DNA from: Tubulanus polymorphus | Taxonomy: Eukaryota; Nemertea; Palaeonemertea; Tubulaniformes; Tubulanidae | Assembly: GCF_964204645.1 (NCBI RefSeq) | Contig: NC_134030.1 | Location: 9,546,278 to 9,610,277, forward strand | Reading direction: 5' to 3' | DNA: 64,000 nucleotides | Translations under genes and position numbers: made by a program | Shown here: positions 40,901 through 53,500 of the stretch, piece by piece | Layout of the letters: every line of letters begins with the position of its first letter | Position numbering within the stretch: position 1 is the stretch's first letter | Notes under the pieces: generated by a model | Database searches by the model: none | What the model saw: only the letters and a program-made list of their open reading frames with translations | Told to the model about the DNA's origin: nothing

Positions 40901-43017
40901 TTAGTACAATCTTAAGATCATATAAGATCGTGCTCTGCCCAAACACTCCGGAATATCTTACCTGGTCCTAGTTAGTCCTTCAATCGATGTTTTTAAATCT
41001 AAGCTCAAAACCCAATTTTTCATCAAAGCTTTTAATTAAACCAGTTTTAGTCATCTCTGTTCATTTTTTATATATAATGCAAAGCGATGAGGATATTTCA
41101 TATGGATTTTAGGCTGAATAAATTATTATTATCATTATCATTATTATTATTAGGCACCGTGTGAATAATTCTTAAAAAAGAGCAACAGCCGACCAAAATA
41201 GAATCGAACACCCTATGGTTCATCTTCGTATGTTTATTTAAAGACGCTAAATGGCATGGCGAAAACTATCATTACGTAAACAAAGGTAGCATTGATTAGA
41301 GTTTGTTCGGGTCTATGGTAAAAGAAAATTGCAACGTACGACATTTTGACGCAACCTACATATTTAATTATACGTTTGTAAACGACGTCATTGCCACGGT
41401 TACTTCGGTTAAGTTGTCTCGACACAATTAATTTTCACCGGGAACCCAATCCGATGACCACGATTTTGGAACAATCAGGGACGGGGATATCGAAGAATTG
41501 TTTCGACTATGGCGACTGGTGTAGCAAGAAGCCGCATGGGGTTCTCGGTGGATTAGGTTAGAAATTACTCCAATTCAATCAGTTCCATTGTTAATCCTAT
41601 CACGAACGTACTTGCGCACACCTGCTGGAGAGTTTGTTTTCTCGAAATTCCCGTATACGCATTCTTTTTTAAGGATTTTACTCGAATGGTGAAGAAATCT
41701 CGTTGACAGACAAGAGCGAGCAAACGATACCCTTCCTTCCATCGCGACGTGACGGAATTGCAAAGCAATTGCACCTGTACACACAGCCGTATATACAGTA
41801 CATGTTGATCGAATGTGAAAATCTCCCAAACAGAAGTGCCACTTATTTTTTTTTTCACATTGTGTTTCACAGATCGCACAAAAACTGCGTGATCGCGAGT
41901 GTCAAAAATCTCAAACATTGCGTCACGTTCGTGTGTGTGTGTTGGTATGCTTTAAACTTTCTCGGTTGACTTACGTGATATTATGCGGCCACGCTCGAAA
42001 AAGGTCACAATACCGAATGTTTTAAGATAATTAGTCCGTAATAAGATAAACGTGGTTGTATTGGCTATTTCAAGATCGTAGAAGTATCTATAATGTAGAA
42101 AGAGCGTTGATTCACCGCGAAAAATTAAATTCTAAAAATGAGTTTTACCGTAAAAACATATTTTTTGCCTAAATTTCTAATTATATCTAGAAATATGATA
42201 AATTTAAAATAAATATATATACGTGGGCGGCGGATCTAGGAAAATCGGAAGACCAGGGTCCAGAAGAAAATAAAAGGCATTTCTCGGATAAAACAGCCAA
42301 TTCAAACGCTACTAGCGGGGTCCCACCCTCGGTATTAAGATGTTTTTGATGAATTACATCCTAGAATATGCAATTCCCATAGTATGAGTGTCACATCTAC
42401 AGGGTTTAACTATCTCTATTTTGACGAAAAGGACGACCCGAGTGGAAAGGCATCGGTCTGGACCTACTAGACCACCACCTCCGCCCTTGGTTTATCGATC
42501 ATAAGATTTGTTTTTTTTTATCATTCGGTTTCTTCAACTCTATAGTAGAGAATATGGTCATAGATAGAGAGTATGGTCATTGATTGAATTATGATATTCA
42601 ATATATGGAACTAGTCTATACAGAATTTTTGTTAATGAATACGACATGACCACACTACTAGACCGGCAGCATTATACAAAAAAAATAGTTAACAGCCTTT
42701 TCGAAATCAAAAGGAAAATGATAATTGAATCAGCCCAATATTAATCGTTACTGTACCTCGGATATAATACAAAGAAAATAAGTACCCGTTTACAGTCTTT
42801 TCGATATTCAAAAGGAAAATGATATTTGAATCAGCCCAATATTAATCGTTACTGTACCTCGGATATCGTATCGCATGTGGCGCGAGCGTCGACCGGCGGA
42901 CGCAGGTCGACCGGTTGCAGACGATAGACGACTGACGGACGAAGACGGTTGACCGGCAGACGACGGTCGATCGGACGAGGAACGCACCGACGAGTGCGCG
43001 CTCTGTTCGTTTCCCAT
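26000..43017 (-). CDS. FBXL7: F-box and leucine-rich-repeat protein 7 orthologue
   Basis: Three coding exons in minus order: 42858-43017, 27085-27915 and 26000-26733 (stop TAG). Exon 2 ends with the F-box (FLPDDIILGIFSNLPTEQV, CRCARVCRRWYGLAWDP) and the first LRRs. Exon 3 carries about eight more CC-type LRRs (YLYLRRCTRVSDIG, LRYLSIAKCDKISDVG) and the conserved end RFCKRCIIEHTNP. FBXL7 is the substrate receptor of an SCF ubiquitin ligase. Exon 1 assignment is inferred: it starts MGNEQS, is Ser/Arg-rich like the vertebrate N-terminus, ends in a phase-1 donor (CCGAG|GTACAG) that fits exon 2, and sits in CpG-rich DNA. The predicted total is about 574 aa versus 491 in human, the excess lying in the disordered N-terminal part. 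MG at the start may allow myristoylation. Confidence 0.85.
28612..28773. mobile_element. Small inverted-repeat element (MITE-like)
   Basis: GGCTTATTCAACGTTTCGAC at the left is matched by GTCGAAACGGTGAATAAGCC at the right, around 120 AT-rich bases without coding sequence. Size and ends suit a non-autonomous DNA transposon. No target duplication is clear. Confidence 0.5.
28931..29192 (+). CDS. Candidate exon with signal peptide and paired Cys
   Basis: After an acceptor-like TTGACAG, an ORF contains MFRCFLLGWLSLWSTGVG, a good signal peptide, then a Thr/Pro linker and LFTECANEALECHG before a possible weak donor (ATG|GTTCGT). The C-x6-C pair recalls the first cysteines of GDNF-receptor/GAS1-type domains. 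No continuing plus-strand exon was found, so this may be chance. Confidence 0.25.
30028..30233. repeat. Large foldback, 95-base arms, 15-base loop
   Basis: Arms 30028-30122 and 30138-30233 are almost perfect complements (centre CGACGTTTCGAT / ATCGAAACGTCG). A 16-base direct repeat, TAAACTAGAAGAGAAT, lies at 30014-30029 and 30272-30287. This is probably a non-autonomous foldback transposon of fairly recent origin. Confidence 0.75.
30775..30925. repeat. Imperfect repeats of GGCGGTATATCGG
   Basis: GGCGGTAT-type cores recur near 30,800, 30,822 and 30,914, and their complement (CCGATATACCGCC) at 30,770. The block is a degenerate inverted and direct repeat cluster with no coding sequence. Confidence 0.5.
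31767..31862. repeat. Dispersed repeat, copy 1
   Basis: It begins CTATTGCTACAATGATTG and ends AAACTATAC, and aligns over about 95 bases with 48745-48842, with many small differences. It is a short interspersed repeat or LINE tail of unknown family. Confidence 0.6.
34717..34802 (-). CDS. Candidate Cys-rich mini-exon B in FBXL7 intron
   Basis: Between an acceptor-like GCAAG and a donor CATAAG|GTAGAG, 28 codons are open (NNCQSALRAVEMCYQNEK...). Cys spacing x9 and x9 matches the second half of GDNF-receptor-like domains. It starts in a phase that fits mini-exon A or the first exon at 38,998. Confidence 0.25.
35191..35272. repeat. Dispersed repeat with GCGCCATTT core, copy 2
   Basis: This matches 19462-19550 block by block, inside FBXL7 intron 1. 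Confidence 0.6.
36676..36745 (-). CDS. Candidate Cys-rich mini-exon A in FBXL7 intron
   Basis: After ATAAG, 23 codons run to a weak donor TCAT|GTTGAC and include DPNCEKQWLECMRS, a C-x6-C pair. Joined in phase to mini-exon B it would give C-x6-C-x6-C-x9-C-x9-C. A related piece, PDCQGNLECIDHRLKTT, lies at 39864-39915 with a donor GTAAGA and would join in phase 0. Without transcripts this is only suggestive. Confidence 0.22.
38926..38998 (-). CDS. Possible alternative first coding exon inside FBXL7 intron 1
   Basis: An ATG opens 24 codons (MSSRNPDKRVFTDW...ELFDI) that end at a strong donor, ATATCG|GTGAGT, in phase 1. CpG-dense sequence (39,060-39,180) lies just upstream in gene direction, as at a promoter. 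The phase fits FBXL7 exon 2, so it could be an alternative FBXL7 start. It also fits the candidate Cys exon at 34717-34802, so it might begin a nested gene instead. Confidence 0.4.
40292..40317. repeat. Short perfect hairpin CCATGGACTC / GAGTCCATGG
   Basis: Ten-base arms flank a six-base loop. The same CATGGACTC core forms the longer hairpin at 53553-53604, so the two may be related. Confidence 0.6.
42690..42867. repeat. Tandem duplication spanning the FBXL7 exon 1 donor
   Basis: About 78 bases around 42690-42767 are repeated near 42791-42867 with few changes (CCTTTTCGAAATC versus TCTTTTCGATATTC; both end CTGTACCTCGGATAT). The copy adjoining the exon contains the splice donor. The second copy therefore carries a duplicate donor-like CCGAG|GTACAG in the intron. 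Confidence 0.75.
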
Positions 43018-46000
43018 CACGGCGAATGTTCTAGTCGAGAGAAAATCCTCTTTCCAAACTCGTAAACTAGCGTACATTTCTCAACAACGACAAAAACTTC
43101 GATTCACTAGTTTTTTGCCACTTATCCTGCGGTTTTCTCTGATAAACTCCCCTCTTTCAAAACAATATCGTGTGAGTATGAAATGTCCTCTAAGATGACG
43201 TTCCTCCTGTCAATTCGATTACGGTATCAACTTGTTCAGCTACTTTCACATCCAAAGTCGTCTGAATTCAAAACCCCTAACATTTTCTTCTTCGTTTTCA
43301 CAATTCGAAATGTCGATCTGGAATGCGTTCTCGATTAGATACTAAACAACTGCTTATATGTTACTCGGTCCAACTTGAAGTTCGCAGTTCACCGGAAAAA
43401 TGTCACACCACCGTACCAGTCCTATATACAGTTTATTTTCTTGTCCATTCGAGAAAAGTAACATCCAGCGTTAAGCGGAGCAGGTTTATCGAGTCGATTC
43501 GATAACAAGGCAATCAATGAAAAGAAAACTTTCCTAGGTTCTGGTTATCAGTACTATTGGACAAATATGTCACCCTGTTTACATGGCGTAAACATTTTCA
43601 CGCTCGGCGAATCGTTCGCGCATATTTACCACCAAAACAATGCTGGCAAAATCCTTAATTCCTTCGATGAATGCGCGTTATTAAAGTGCAATGCGGTATT
43701 GTTTCGCAGTGAATAAGAACGACCGCATGCGGTCCGATTTTCAGTATACCGGCCACTCCTGAAAATCCACGCGCGCCTGACCCAGTTACTTAAGATCCGA
43801 GCGGGTTTTCCGCACATGCGCCTCGGAATATCCCGCCCAAATGCGGAACTGCACTATCCCCGCCATAGTTTGGCAAACCGCACAAATAAAGAACACGACA
43901 AAAGTTCCCCACCTGAAAACCGCGGATAAACGTCAAAATGTGACACAGGCAACAGTTTTAGGCAGAACTTTATGGGCGGGTGAACATGAATCAAAAATCA
44001 GAAAACGAATCAAAAATCGTTCGCATTGCCTTTCACTACCATAGAACGTATTGAATATATCGTTTTTATCACTACTCATATATTGAAACGTATTGGATAC
44101 ATCGTTTTTTCTTTTTTCTTTAGTTATCTATTCATTAATTCAAATTAATCCGACAGTAAGTAAAAACCGTCGAAAAACAATTTCTGAAACATGCGAATGA
44201 AATAAATAAAGAACTGATTATTCTCAAAGTCAAAACACGGAAATACCGCGAATACCGCGGAAACGTTGACGAGCTTGGAAAAATTATCTCATTAGCGTGA
44301 ATTTCATTCTATTGCCTAATTCATACCGGTATTTACCGAGAGCAACGCGATGATTACCGCTAGATGGCGAAAGAGTCGTTACTTTTTAAACGCGTATGAT
44401 TTCTGAGTACGATTTGTTGCCGTCATTTTCATTTATATATCTCATGTTACCAGGAAGCTTGCTGAAAATATACTTCTTCTGAAAATCGAAATGCATATAT
44501 ATATGTTCCACGCGGTTGCGGTGGAGATATACATACTAACATCACTGAGCCATATCAGCCAGAGGTGCAAAATTATATTGCCAATGACAACCATATACAC
44601 ATCGAATCTCGAATTGCGCGGTATTGCGGATGACTGTGGTACATAATACATAATTTAGAAGTAACTGGGGGAAATTTCATCGTGATTTCGAATTCATAAC
44701 GTACAATGAAGGCCAGCAGACGTATTGATGCATCGCCCGGGAAAGCCTTTCGGTGCATTTGTGTCAGCAGGACCTCCGCACAATATCCAGCTCGTAATGT
44801 GGATGTCGATGTTGAGTCTCCCAAATCAACGCCGTCATTAAAAAATGTGAGTGCGAACGAACGTGAGCTCGTATTTGAGCAACTCGACTGGATATCCTGA
44901 AAACCTAATTGGTAATTAGTTCGAGGCTGTTGGGGTACTAGAAGGGATTTCAGGGGCACAATATGACCATCGAGTAAATGGAGAGTATATACGTACATCT
45001 GTACTACTGAAATTAAACATAAGGCTATAAAAATAAAACGTCGTTCCTCCGTATCTCCGTCGCTTGTATCAACTGCAATTAGATTTGTAATCAGTTAATT
45101 TCTATAGCTACCGGACCTGTTATGAATATAGCCTGATTATGATTTAAGAAAAGTGATGTAAGCGGCCGGCCGGGTCATTTTTTAAGCTCAGCAGATGGAG
45201 AAATAATGTATCAATTTTTTGGCCTAAGCTTCAGTAGTAAAAAATTATCATATACTATAAAAAGAACATTCGCAAGTTAATGAAGTCATCAAAAACGAGA
45301 AGATTGAACTAACGATAAAAAGCCGCAGTTAGATCTGTAGAAACAGTTTGTTTCCTTACTGTTTCTTCGAGGTTAAAACTAAACCTCAATTCTTCAGGGG
45401 AACAAAAATACGTGTTTGTATATGAATGTTTTTATTCGTTAACTCTACACTGAGATTTATATCAGTTCACTGCAGTCACGAGCAGATTGATTCTCACAGG
45501 CAACTGAAAACTCCCTAATCTGGGCTGACGGGAGCGGCGTTGCCCTGTACACAATTCGGCGGGTTCGTCGAGAAACATTCACTGATGGTGATCCTGAAAA
45601 TCGCGACAACCGTTACGCACTACGATACGATGAGCCCCGATAGGATAATGCGTAAAGTGTATACGACATGATTGAGCACTTAGTCGGGTTGTGCAAATAA
45701 AAGATAACCTTCGTAATTCCCTTCGGTAACCCGCACGATGCGCAGCGATCAATCGACGGCGCTTCGAAAAAAGGCGCTTAACGATATTTTCGCTAATCTT
45801 CGACGATGCGCGGCGAATCGATTCGTTTTATTACGTAGGTTAAAATTTCGAAATGAACTGAAAAAAGGCGACACACAAATTACCGCAACGCAAATTGTTT
45901 TGAAGAAAAACAACAAAAAAAACGATGTCTGAGGCTATGGGCTATAGAGCACGCATGGAGTACTTAAGTGTGTACCGGGTGCAGAATAGACCCTGGATGA

Positions 46001-47579
46001 TTGTGTCGTTCGGTTTGGGTGTGGTATTAAGAATCAATTTACAATTGAAGCACGTCATAATACAGCGTCTTCTGAAAACTATTGTGCATCTTTTTTCCCA
46101 TATAAAAGACCATAAATTCATATGGCGTACTATAGTAAAGTATTGGATTCAGAATGAAATATTTGTGATAACGAAGAAAGTACTCGGCACGAATTTCTGC
46201 CTGTATTTCAGTTTCTACAACATCGTTGCCTGTTTTTCAGTTTTACGTGAACTCGTTCTATCAAAATACAAAAAAGAAAAAACTTTCGGTTGAATTGACA
46301 TTCGCGACATGTATCCGATTCTTAAGACTCGCTGCCTTCTCAAGGCGTGAAAACTACATTTTGTACATCAAACGTCAAAATGAACGACGTATATAAGAAT
46401 CACGATATATACCGTCTTGTCAACCTGAAAAATATGTTAAGGGCGGGTATGATATGACGAAAAACGCTTACCTCTATGATAAGTAGAAACGATATTGCCG
46501 ATGTATCTCCTATCGACTTCGAGACAATAACTGCCGTTTTTAACACTGCTCGACTGGTAGCAATCTAATTCTGAAGTTGGAGCTGTAACAAGTTGGAAAA
46601 TATGAAGTCGTTATATGTAGTTATATGGAGACGCCTAAGATATATCTTAGAGCAATGCAAATAACTATTTCTTTCCGGAGAAGATGTGGAATATGTGTCA
46701 ATTTGAAGAATTCAAAAATGATTTACATCGGGTTCTACGGCGAAGAGAATACACGATTTATATTCCAACCTTTAAATAAGTAACCACCATAATAAATACT
46801 ATTTATTAGCATGATATGAAACGTTTAGAAACTTGTTACTTTCATCTTAAGGTTTTTGTTTTTTTTTAAATCTCTGAATATATAAGTTGAGCTTGACATT
46901 GAGCTTAAAATCAATGCAACTTAGATATCTATGATGAAATTATGAAGGAATTGATTTCATCTACACGAAGACATGAACATGTAACGCACGGTTATCATCA
47001 TGATATTTCCAAAATTTATAGCATCATTTTCTGCTTTGCACACAATTGAATATGAACCGGTTGAACCTATATGGCATAGGGATTAGTGAAGTATATAATT
47101 CTTGTACGAACTAACTGTAATAGATTATATAATCTCTGAATATATGAATGAGGTATATCTATAAAACCAGATGTTCATGACAAGTGGACTTCAATAGATC
47201 GATGGGTAAATATTGGCTGAAAATATGAATATAAATGCATATTTTAATTATAGATATCTATTGTGATATCATATTCTCCGTAGGACAATATGAATTAAAA
47301 AAGCATATCTTTTTCACCAGAGATAGAGCGCCGTGAAACACCTGTTTGTCCGGGAGTTATCCAAAGTCTGGGAAATAGCTCATATATATTGTAACGTATT
47401 ATTTTGCAACCTATCGCAAGATATCTATATATCTATAGTATTCGAACGTATAAAGAATTATTTCGATCCAACATGGGAACAAGAATCAAATCGATATTTT
47501 TCTCAAGATTAATACGTTGAGTCCCTCTTTAAATGATGATAGTTAAAATCGTAAAAATCATAAAATATGGGAAGCTTAC
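43018..47579. other. Region upstream of FBXL7 and downstream of the next minus-strand gene
   Basis: No firm gene. 43,018-43,100 should be the FBXL7 5' UTR and promoter. An open minus-strand stretch at 44,681-44,909 has a possible acceptor and the donor CATT|GTACGT and might be a further exon of the gene starting at 53,857, but its splice sites are poor. A segment near 45,170 (GCGGCCGGCCGGGTCA) resembles 50,210 (GCGGCCACCCGGGTCA) and is a dispersed repeat. 45,730-45,925 is open on the plus strand without recognisable content. Confidence 0.4.
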
Positions 47580-50500
47580 TTTGTGTGCCTATGGTGATTT
47601 TGCGGGAGTACGCTGTACGTTCCGGCTCCATCGGCAAAGGGCACAGGTTTTCCGGACGGATGGTGGCATTCGCGTCCAACGCGTCCGGTAACCCGACTCC
47701 GAGATCTTCGGAAAGATTCGACAATCGTTTCGTGTTGATATTGCACACAAATTTACCGTTCGCGCCAAAATCGGGTGAACCGTCAACGCAGTCGTCGTCG
47801 TGGTCTTCCGACATGGCGACGCCTAGATCTTCCGACAATTCGGACAGTCTCTTGTAACTTTCTCCTTTGCCGGGAGACAGTTTAATGTTTCCTACTTGCT
47901 CCGGTGAATTCGACCGCTTGTCGCCGGCATCGGCCAAAACAACGATATCGTTAGCGACTAGATCGAAAACATCATCTGATATTAACGACCCGAGCGAAAC
48001 ATCCTCGGATAAAACTGGTGACTTTCTAATCTCGGGTTTCTTTTTATCTGCTGACGAAAACGAAAATACGCGACAGTTCTTCACGCTTAGATCCGCGCTC
48101 GGGGATAGATTGGATTGTTTCTTGTGCGTTCTGCTGGAAAATGCGGAGATTCGTAGCGTTTTATGCTCATCGTTCGTTTTGATACAATCTAAACCGATTT
48201 GATCATGAATCAGAGCGCTCGATAGCGATTCCCCTGACGACAGCAAATCGCTACATTCCAAAGATGTCCGGTCATCTTTTGAAGTAGCTTCTACTGATTT
48301 TGTAAGATGTTCGGAGTTTTCTACATTAAGCGCCCCGGGCCATTCGCTATGAACACCGTCGACCGATCGACCAGTTTGATGTGCTGCTTCTGGACTAGCT
48401 CTATTTCCAGCAGTAATACTTTTGACTGAAAACAAATGATTGAATACATAGAACAAAATTCCAAAATACACGATTAAGCTCGAATATCACGATTTTGATA
48501 CTATATACCTTTGCGTTCTGAGGAACCCGTAATGCAGTTCTCTTGGAGAAGATTTATACCAATGGCAAGGTCATCATCGTCGTCTGGTTCTGTCGGCGAT
48601 TCTGTCGAAAAGATGAAGAAAATGGAATTGAAGATCCTGACCGCGAATTAAACCTTCGTACCCGCCCACAAAGCCCTGTTTTCCATTACTGACACAACTC
48701 AAAATACAATGAGCAAACGGACTTTTCCTAATTCCTCGCATAATCTATTGCTACAATGATTGATTGTTATTATATTTTCATACTGTATCGTATTGTATAA
48801 TTACATATCTTTGTATCAATCTATTATGCAAAATAAACTATACCTAGAAAACGAAATCTCTCATTTTCGTTTCTCTGATGATGGATTTTTCGCAAAGCTT
48901 CGAAACTGTTATAGATTAGAATAAATTATTTTATCAACCTGTATTATCAACTGTAGCTTTTGTGGTAATGAATGCTGAGATTTCAGTCTACAGCCGCGAT
49001 CACGGGCCAGGATGACCCAGGCACGGATCAGGCTCGAGCCAAATTTGGCCCGTGCCTAATTAGAGAGCGCTCAGGCCTGACACCCGTGCGAACAGTAGTT
49101 GTTCCGGGTCAAATTTAGCATGGGCCAAAAAACACTCGTGTGATAACGGCTTATCGGTCGTCAAAATACAATTATTGCCCATCAATGAGAAAGTTATTCA
49201 ACTTCAAAGTGACGATTCTTCGGTCTAGAAAGTCTTCATTAATGGAAGTCTGTTGTACATGTCAAAATCATCGAAAATACCAATTTGACTAATCAACAGG
49301 AAAAGAAGTAACATTCGCTATGTACGTCTTGGTGGTTCGCGTAATAGCTAGAATTCGATTTATCAATTCGATATGGAAAAAAAATCAATTTTCAGCAAAA
49401 CGAATTTCCGCTATGCCTTCAAATCGTCGACGAATTGCACGTCACGCCGCAATCGACCCATCGACAATTTCTAAACAACTTTTTGTATTCTGTTTTTAAC
49501 CGGTGATATACGCTCTTCAAACCGTTAATAGCGGAATCGTGTCAACAATATGCCGTTCGTTTATTAAAGGCCACGGAGAGCTTTTTGACACTGTGTTTTG
49601 TAGAGGATTCAAAGCGCAATTAACACACAAAAATATCCGTTCATCGTTTTCACCCGAGTTCGCGTGAAGTTTCGCATGTTTTGATAAGAATATTAGTAGT
49701 TATCCAGGCCGCGTATTGTCGTCGGAACAAACGAAATCGGCCGAGGACGAGCAGATAGTCGGCAGTTATTAATCATTACAACTAACCGAAAAATGTATTT
49801 AGGGGAAAAGAGTTTATTCACGCTGTCAATGTTCGTTCATTGAATGCTTTGGATTTTCATAATGCGAGAAAATAATCTGTTCCAAAGCGTGTAGCTAAAT
49901 GAGCAACGGTATAAGGCCGTTGCATGCTAAGGGCAGACGAAAACGATATCTCTCCTAAGAAAGAGAAAATGTTTGTTCTCTGGTTTCATCGAGATTTCCG
50001 GGAAATTAGTCAAATCTACGTCAGAGGCTAAAATAAAATAATCTCCTAATCGGCCGGGTCACTTTTGTAAACTGCAAAACAATTTGTAATGTCCATATCT
50101 ATAGCTGTCAGGTTATTTTTAGCTCGATCACGATTTGACCCTCTAGGGCATACGGTTGCATATTCGCAACATGAAGTTTGCGCAGCGGCCCAAAAAAGTA
50201 CAGGGTAGTTAGGCGGCCACCCGGGTCAACTTTTAACCTCATCAGGAATGAGAAACCAGGTATAATTTTTTTAGCCAGAACACCTCCCAAATCCGATTCG
50301 ATTATGGAAGTGAACCTTTTACCATTTAGATAACAGTTCGTTCCAATAGCCAAAAATTCAGAGTAGAATATTCTATTGGTCCTCAACCTGTGTTGTCCGA
50401 GTTAGGTTAATCTATTTCGGACGTGAAATTGACTTCGCCCGTGTATTGGACAAACGTCGCACTAATTTCAGTAATTGCACTTATCAGATACTTAACTTGT

Positions 50501-53500
50501 CGGTCACGTACGTATACGAATTATGCACTTGAAAAGCGCTATAGAAGTATTCGAGTAAATTAAGATTTCTATTTGCCCGGCATTGATTATTGTCAAACGG
50601 CGCAAACAAGCGAGGGAAATAGATTATTGGCCTGAGTTTACTTAGCCTGCCTTTTACCACTGCCAAATATCAGCGGAACCCCACTGGTGCGACCGCGAAC
50701 ACCTCGCCTGGATAACCGTCGATAAATCGAAGAAAGTAATTGTGCCTTTTGTAAAGCCATAATGAGACTTTTCTCTGGGGATTATTTTACGCATTGAAAC
50801 CAGCGACTCGTACGAGTGTTCCTGATTGACCCGTCTTTCCCGACCTCTACGGGTACCTAACGAATGGATATCCTGTACTTAAAGTTGTGTTGTTTCTCCC
50901 AACTACCTGTTGGTCTAAAAAAGGTACCGAGAATACGTGTTTGTCACGTAGTTACGTTTAGAAAATGCCTATGTAACGATTCCAGGTAATGATACCAGAG
51001 GTAAAAGTTAGTATAGGTAGTAACGAGAGAAATCCCACAATAAATCGGCCAAAAATGAAAAGTTCTATATTAAAATGATTTCATTTCGCGCAACGAAATG
51101 CTATTAGCCATCATCAGTCGTATTGATGATCAGTATCCGGCATGCCGTCCTTTTTCAACAGGTAAGTGCTCCTTTTCGTGGCAAAAGCCCTTTTTATTGA
51201 AATAGAACTGCCCCTCAAAAAAGCTCTGCACGGGCCTGTACTTCAGAAAAGTTCTACACGCTCACAGTTACCTACTTTAACATCGAAAATTCAAGCAATT
51301 TCTCTTGCCTGGTTTTATTACGATTTCTTTTTTTCGTAAAACACAATAACATTTCAAAAGCGCCAAACTCTCATACGATACCAGAGCTTTATCGATAAAT
51401 TAGACGAAATTTTTCGATGAAGTGTTTGAGTGTTGTAAATAGAGACTTGTCCACTTGACGGACCGCTGCAAAACTCGGGTGATCGCGTTCGATCGTTATT
51501 CAAGGTTTATTCAGATGTATTTGAATAAGTACCGCGTGTTATTCTATAATATATAGTTTACGCGCAGATAGAATTTTCCAACGTGCGACGCGAGTTTAAC
51601 GAGTAAGAGTCATTATCAACTAATTTTCGAAGCTTTATCGATATTGCGTGTGTTCGAATGGGGAGAGGAGTTTGTATTATGTGACGGTTGACGTAAAACG
51701 ATACGATGAAATGAGTGCGTCGAATATTTTCTGTTTCCCAGAATGAATTGTTTGTGACACAATCCAATATTGCGCGCAATTTAGGCCGCTTTTAAATAGT
51801 TATATTACGGATCCGACGACGACCTTTCCCGATTTCTAGGTATCGAAAACGTTCATTTTTTATTTTTTACTCACCACCCCCTCATTTCTATACACACTTT
51901 AGATATGGAGATAAAAATAAATATTTATAATTCATTCCACTGCCACATCATCTTTTGACGTTACACACAAAAAATCGCGGTGGACAATGATGGTATTCTT
52001 TGGATGTTTTTTTGTCGTGTTCTTTCAGTAAATAGCGTGGCTTGCAAAAATTGCGGCATCAGTTTTAAGTGGAGGCGATAAATATTCGGGTATCATTATC
52101 TAAAAGGACGAAAAAAATAAAGCAATTTTGACGAACTTCTCTATCTCAAAATGGCACTTCGATGTCCAAAAAGGCAATATTATGTCACTGAGGGCTCCGT
52201 ACACGGGTCGCCCAGCTGTTCTATGGTAATGAAAAAATCTGATGGACTTTAACAAGTCTCAAAAGTACACCTGGATCCGCAATCATGGACTTATTGGATA
52301 TATAGTGAACTATTATACATTTCAGAGTCCGTGGATATGTCCAATGGAAAGTCCTGGCTGACCAGACATCTGCCATCGTGAGCTGGAAAGTCATTAACAC
52401 ACTAGTTTTGAATTCCTAGCCGGACATACACGCAACAGCTGACGTTGTTTGGCAATCGGATTAGACCATCGCATATCAGACGCTATCGGAACTTGGACAT
52501 ATTATTACGTCATTACATTATAACCGTTATTTAAGCGACGGAAAACGAGTACAATACAACGAGTAAATCACAACCACGTTTACAGAAAAGAAGGTGCTTT
52601 CCACATCCAACGACAACTATCTCTGTTTTCTATTATGTCAAGTTATTTTCGTTGTTTCAATTAAAAGAGCCTCGACAATAGACAAAAATAAAGCAAAACC
52701 CATTATCGCATTAAATATCGGTTACACAGAATTCTTTGTCAATGCGACCTGTATTTTAGATATAGGCGGTTCTTTGAAGTTTGAAAGACAACTTGAGCTA
52801 CGGGCCATGACATAATTCTAAATCTAAAATCTAAGCCTGTATTCGTAGCTCTTAATTTCGCAACCTACGGAATTCGATTCGAAAATGCACCGAAGAAAAA
52901 CATACGTATAGATAACGACTTCGACGTCGTCGAGTCCTCGGGGCTCAACACACGCGAAATACTCAAGTCTATCCCTCGATATAGAAGCTTTGCGTAGAAA
53001 GATAATCCGCGTAGGAGTCGTGAATAATGATAGCTTAACCCGACATATACAAATGGCTAACGGAGGGGACACCTAAGCTGCTTTATGTATTTCCAAATTA
53101 GGGATAAGGATGCACTAAATGACATACCGAATTCTTATTGGCCCAATTCTTTGGCATTTTTGATCTATTTTATATCACAAAAAGCGGATATACTTAATTA
53201 CTTGTCATTGTGACGAGCCACTTTCCATTTAGTTTCGGAGTAAGACAGTGGCCCCTTGAACTTTTGAAAAAGTGCTTTTTTGGCAAATATTATTGTTATT
53301 TCATAAAGAACTGCCCTTTTTCTGGTTTCCTTGCCCCCGAAAATTCAAATGCTATCTACGGCCCTGAGTCGGCATTATCAGCTCGCCGATACCGCAGCTT
53401 ATATACTACTATCATTGAATTAACATTACGAGGTGCAACGCCCTACGATTCCGCTATAAAGACGTGTTAATTATCCCTACGAGGATCCGATTGCGTAAAC

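Larger units (their letters stand above)
27916..42857 (-). other. FBXL7 intron 1 (about 15 kb)
   Basis: Mostly non-coding host sequence. It holds foldback repeats (28,612 and 30,028), GGCGGTATATCGG-type repeats (30,775-30,925), dispersed repeats (31,767 and 35,191), an ATT/ATC microsatellite (41,128-41,155), a small hairpin (40,292) and the candidate exons listed separately. Long stretches such as 31,900-33,900 and 37,300-38,800 show nothing I can identify. Confidence 0.55.

Noticed and set aside
41128-41155. ATT/ATC run
   Set aside because: Ordinary microsatellite.
44681-44909. Open minus-strand stretch that could be another exon of the gene starting at 53,857
   Set aside because: One possible acceptor gives the right phase but lacks a pyrimidine tract, and the protein sequence shows no continuity with the upstream exons.
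47567-48202. Plus-strand ORFs opposite the LSEDLG-motif exon
   Set aside because: The minus strand has one long frame with matching splice sites, while the plus frames are broken and lack sites.
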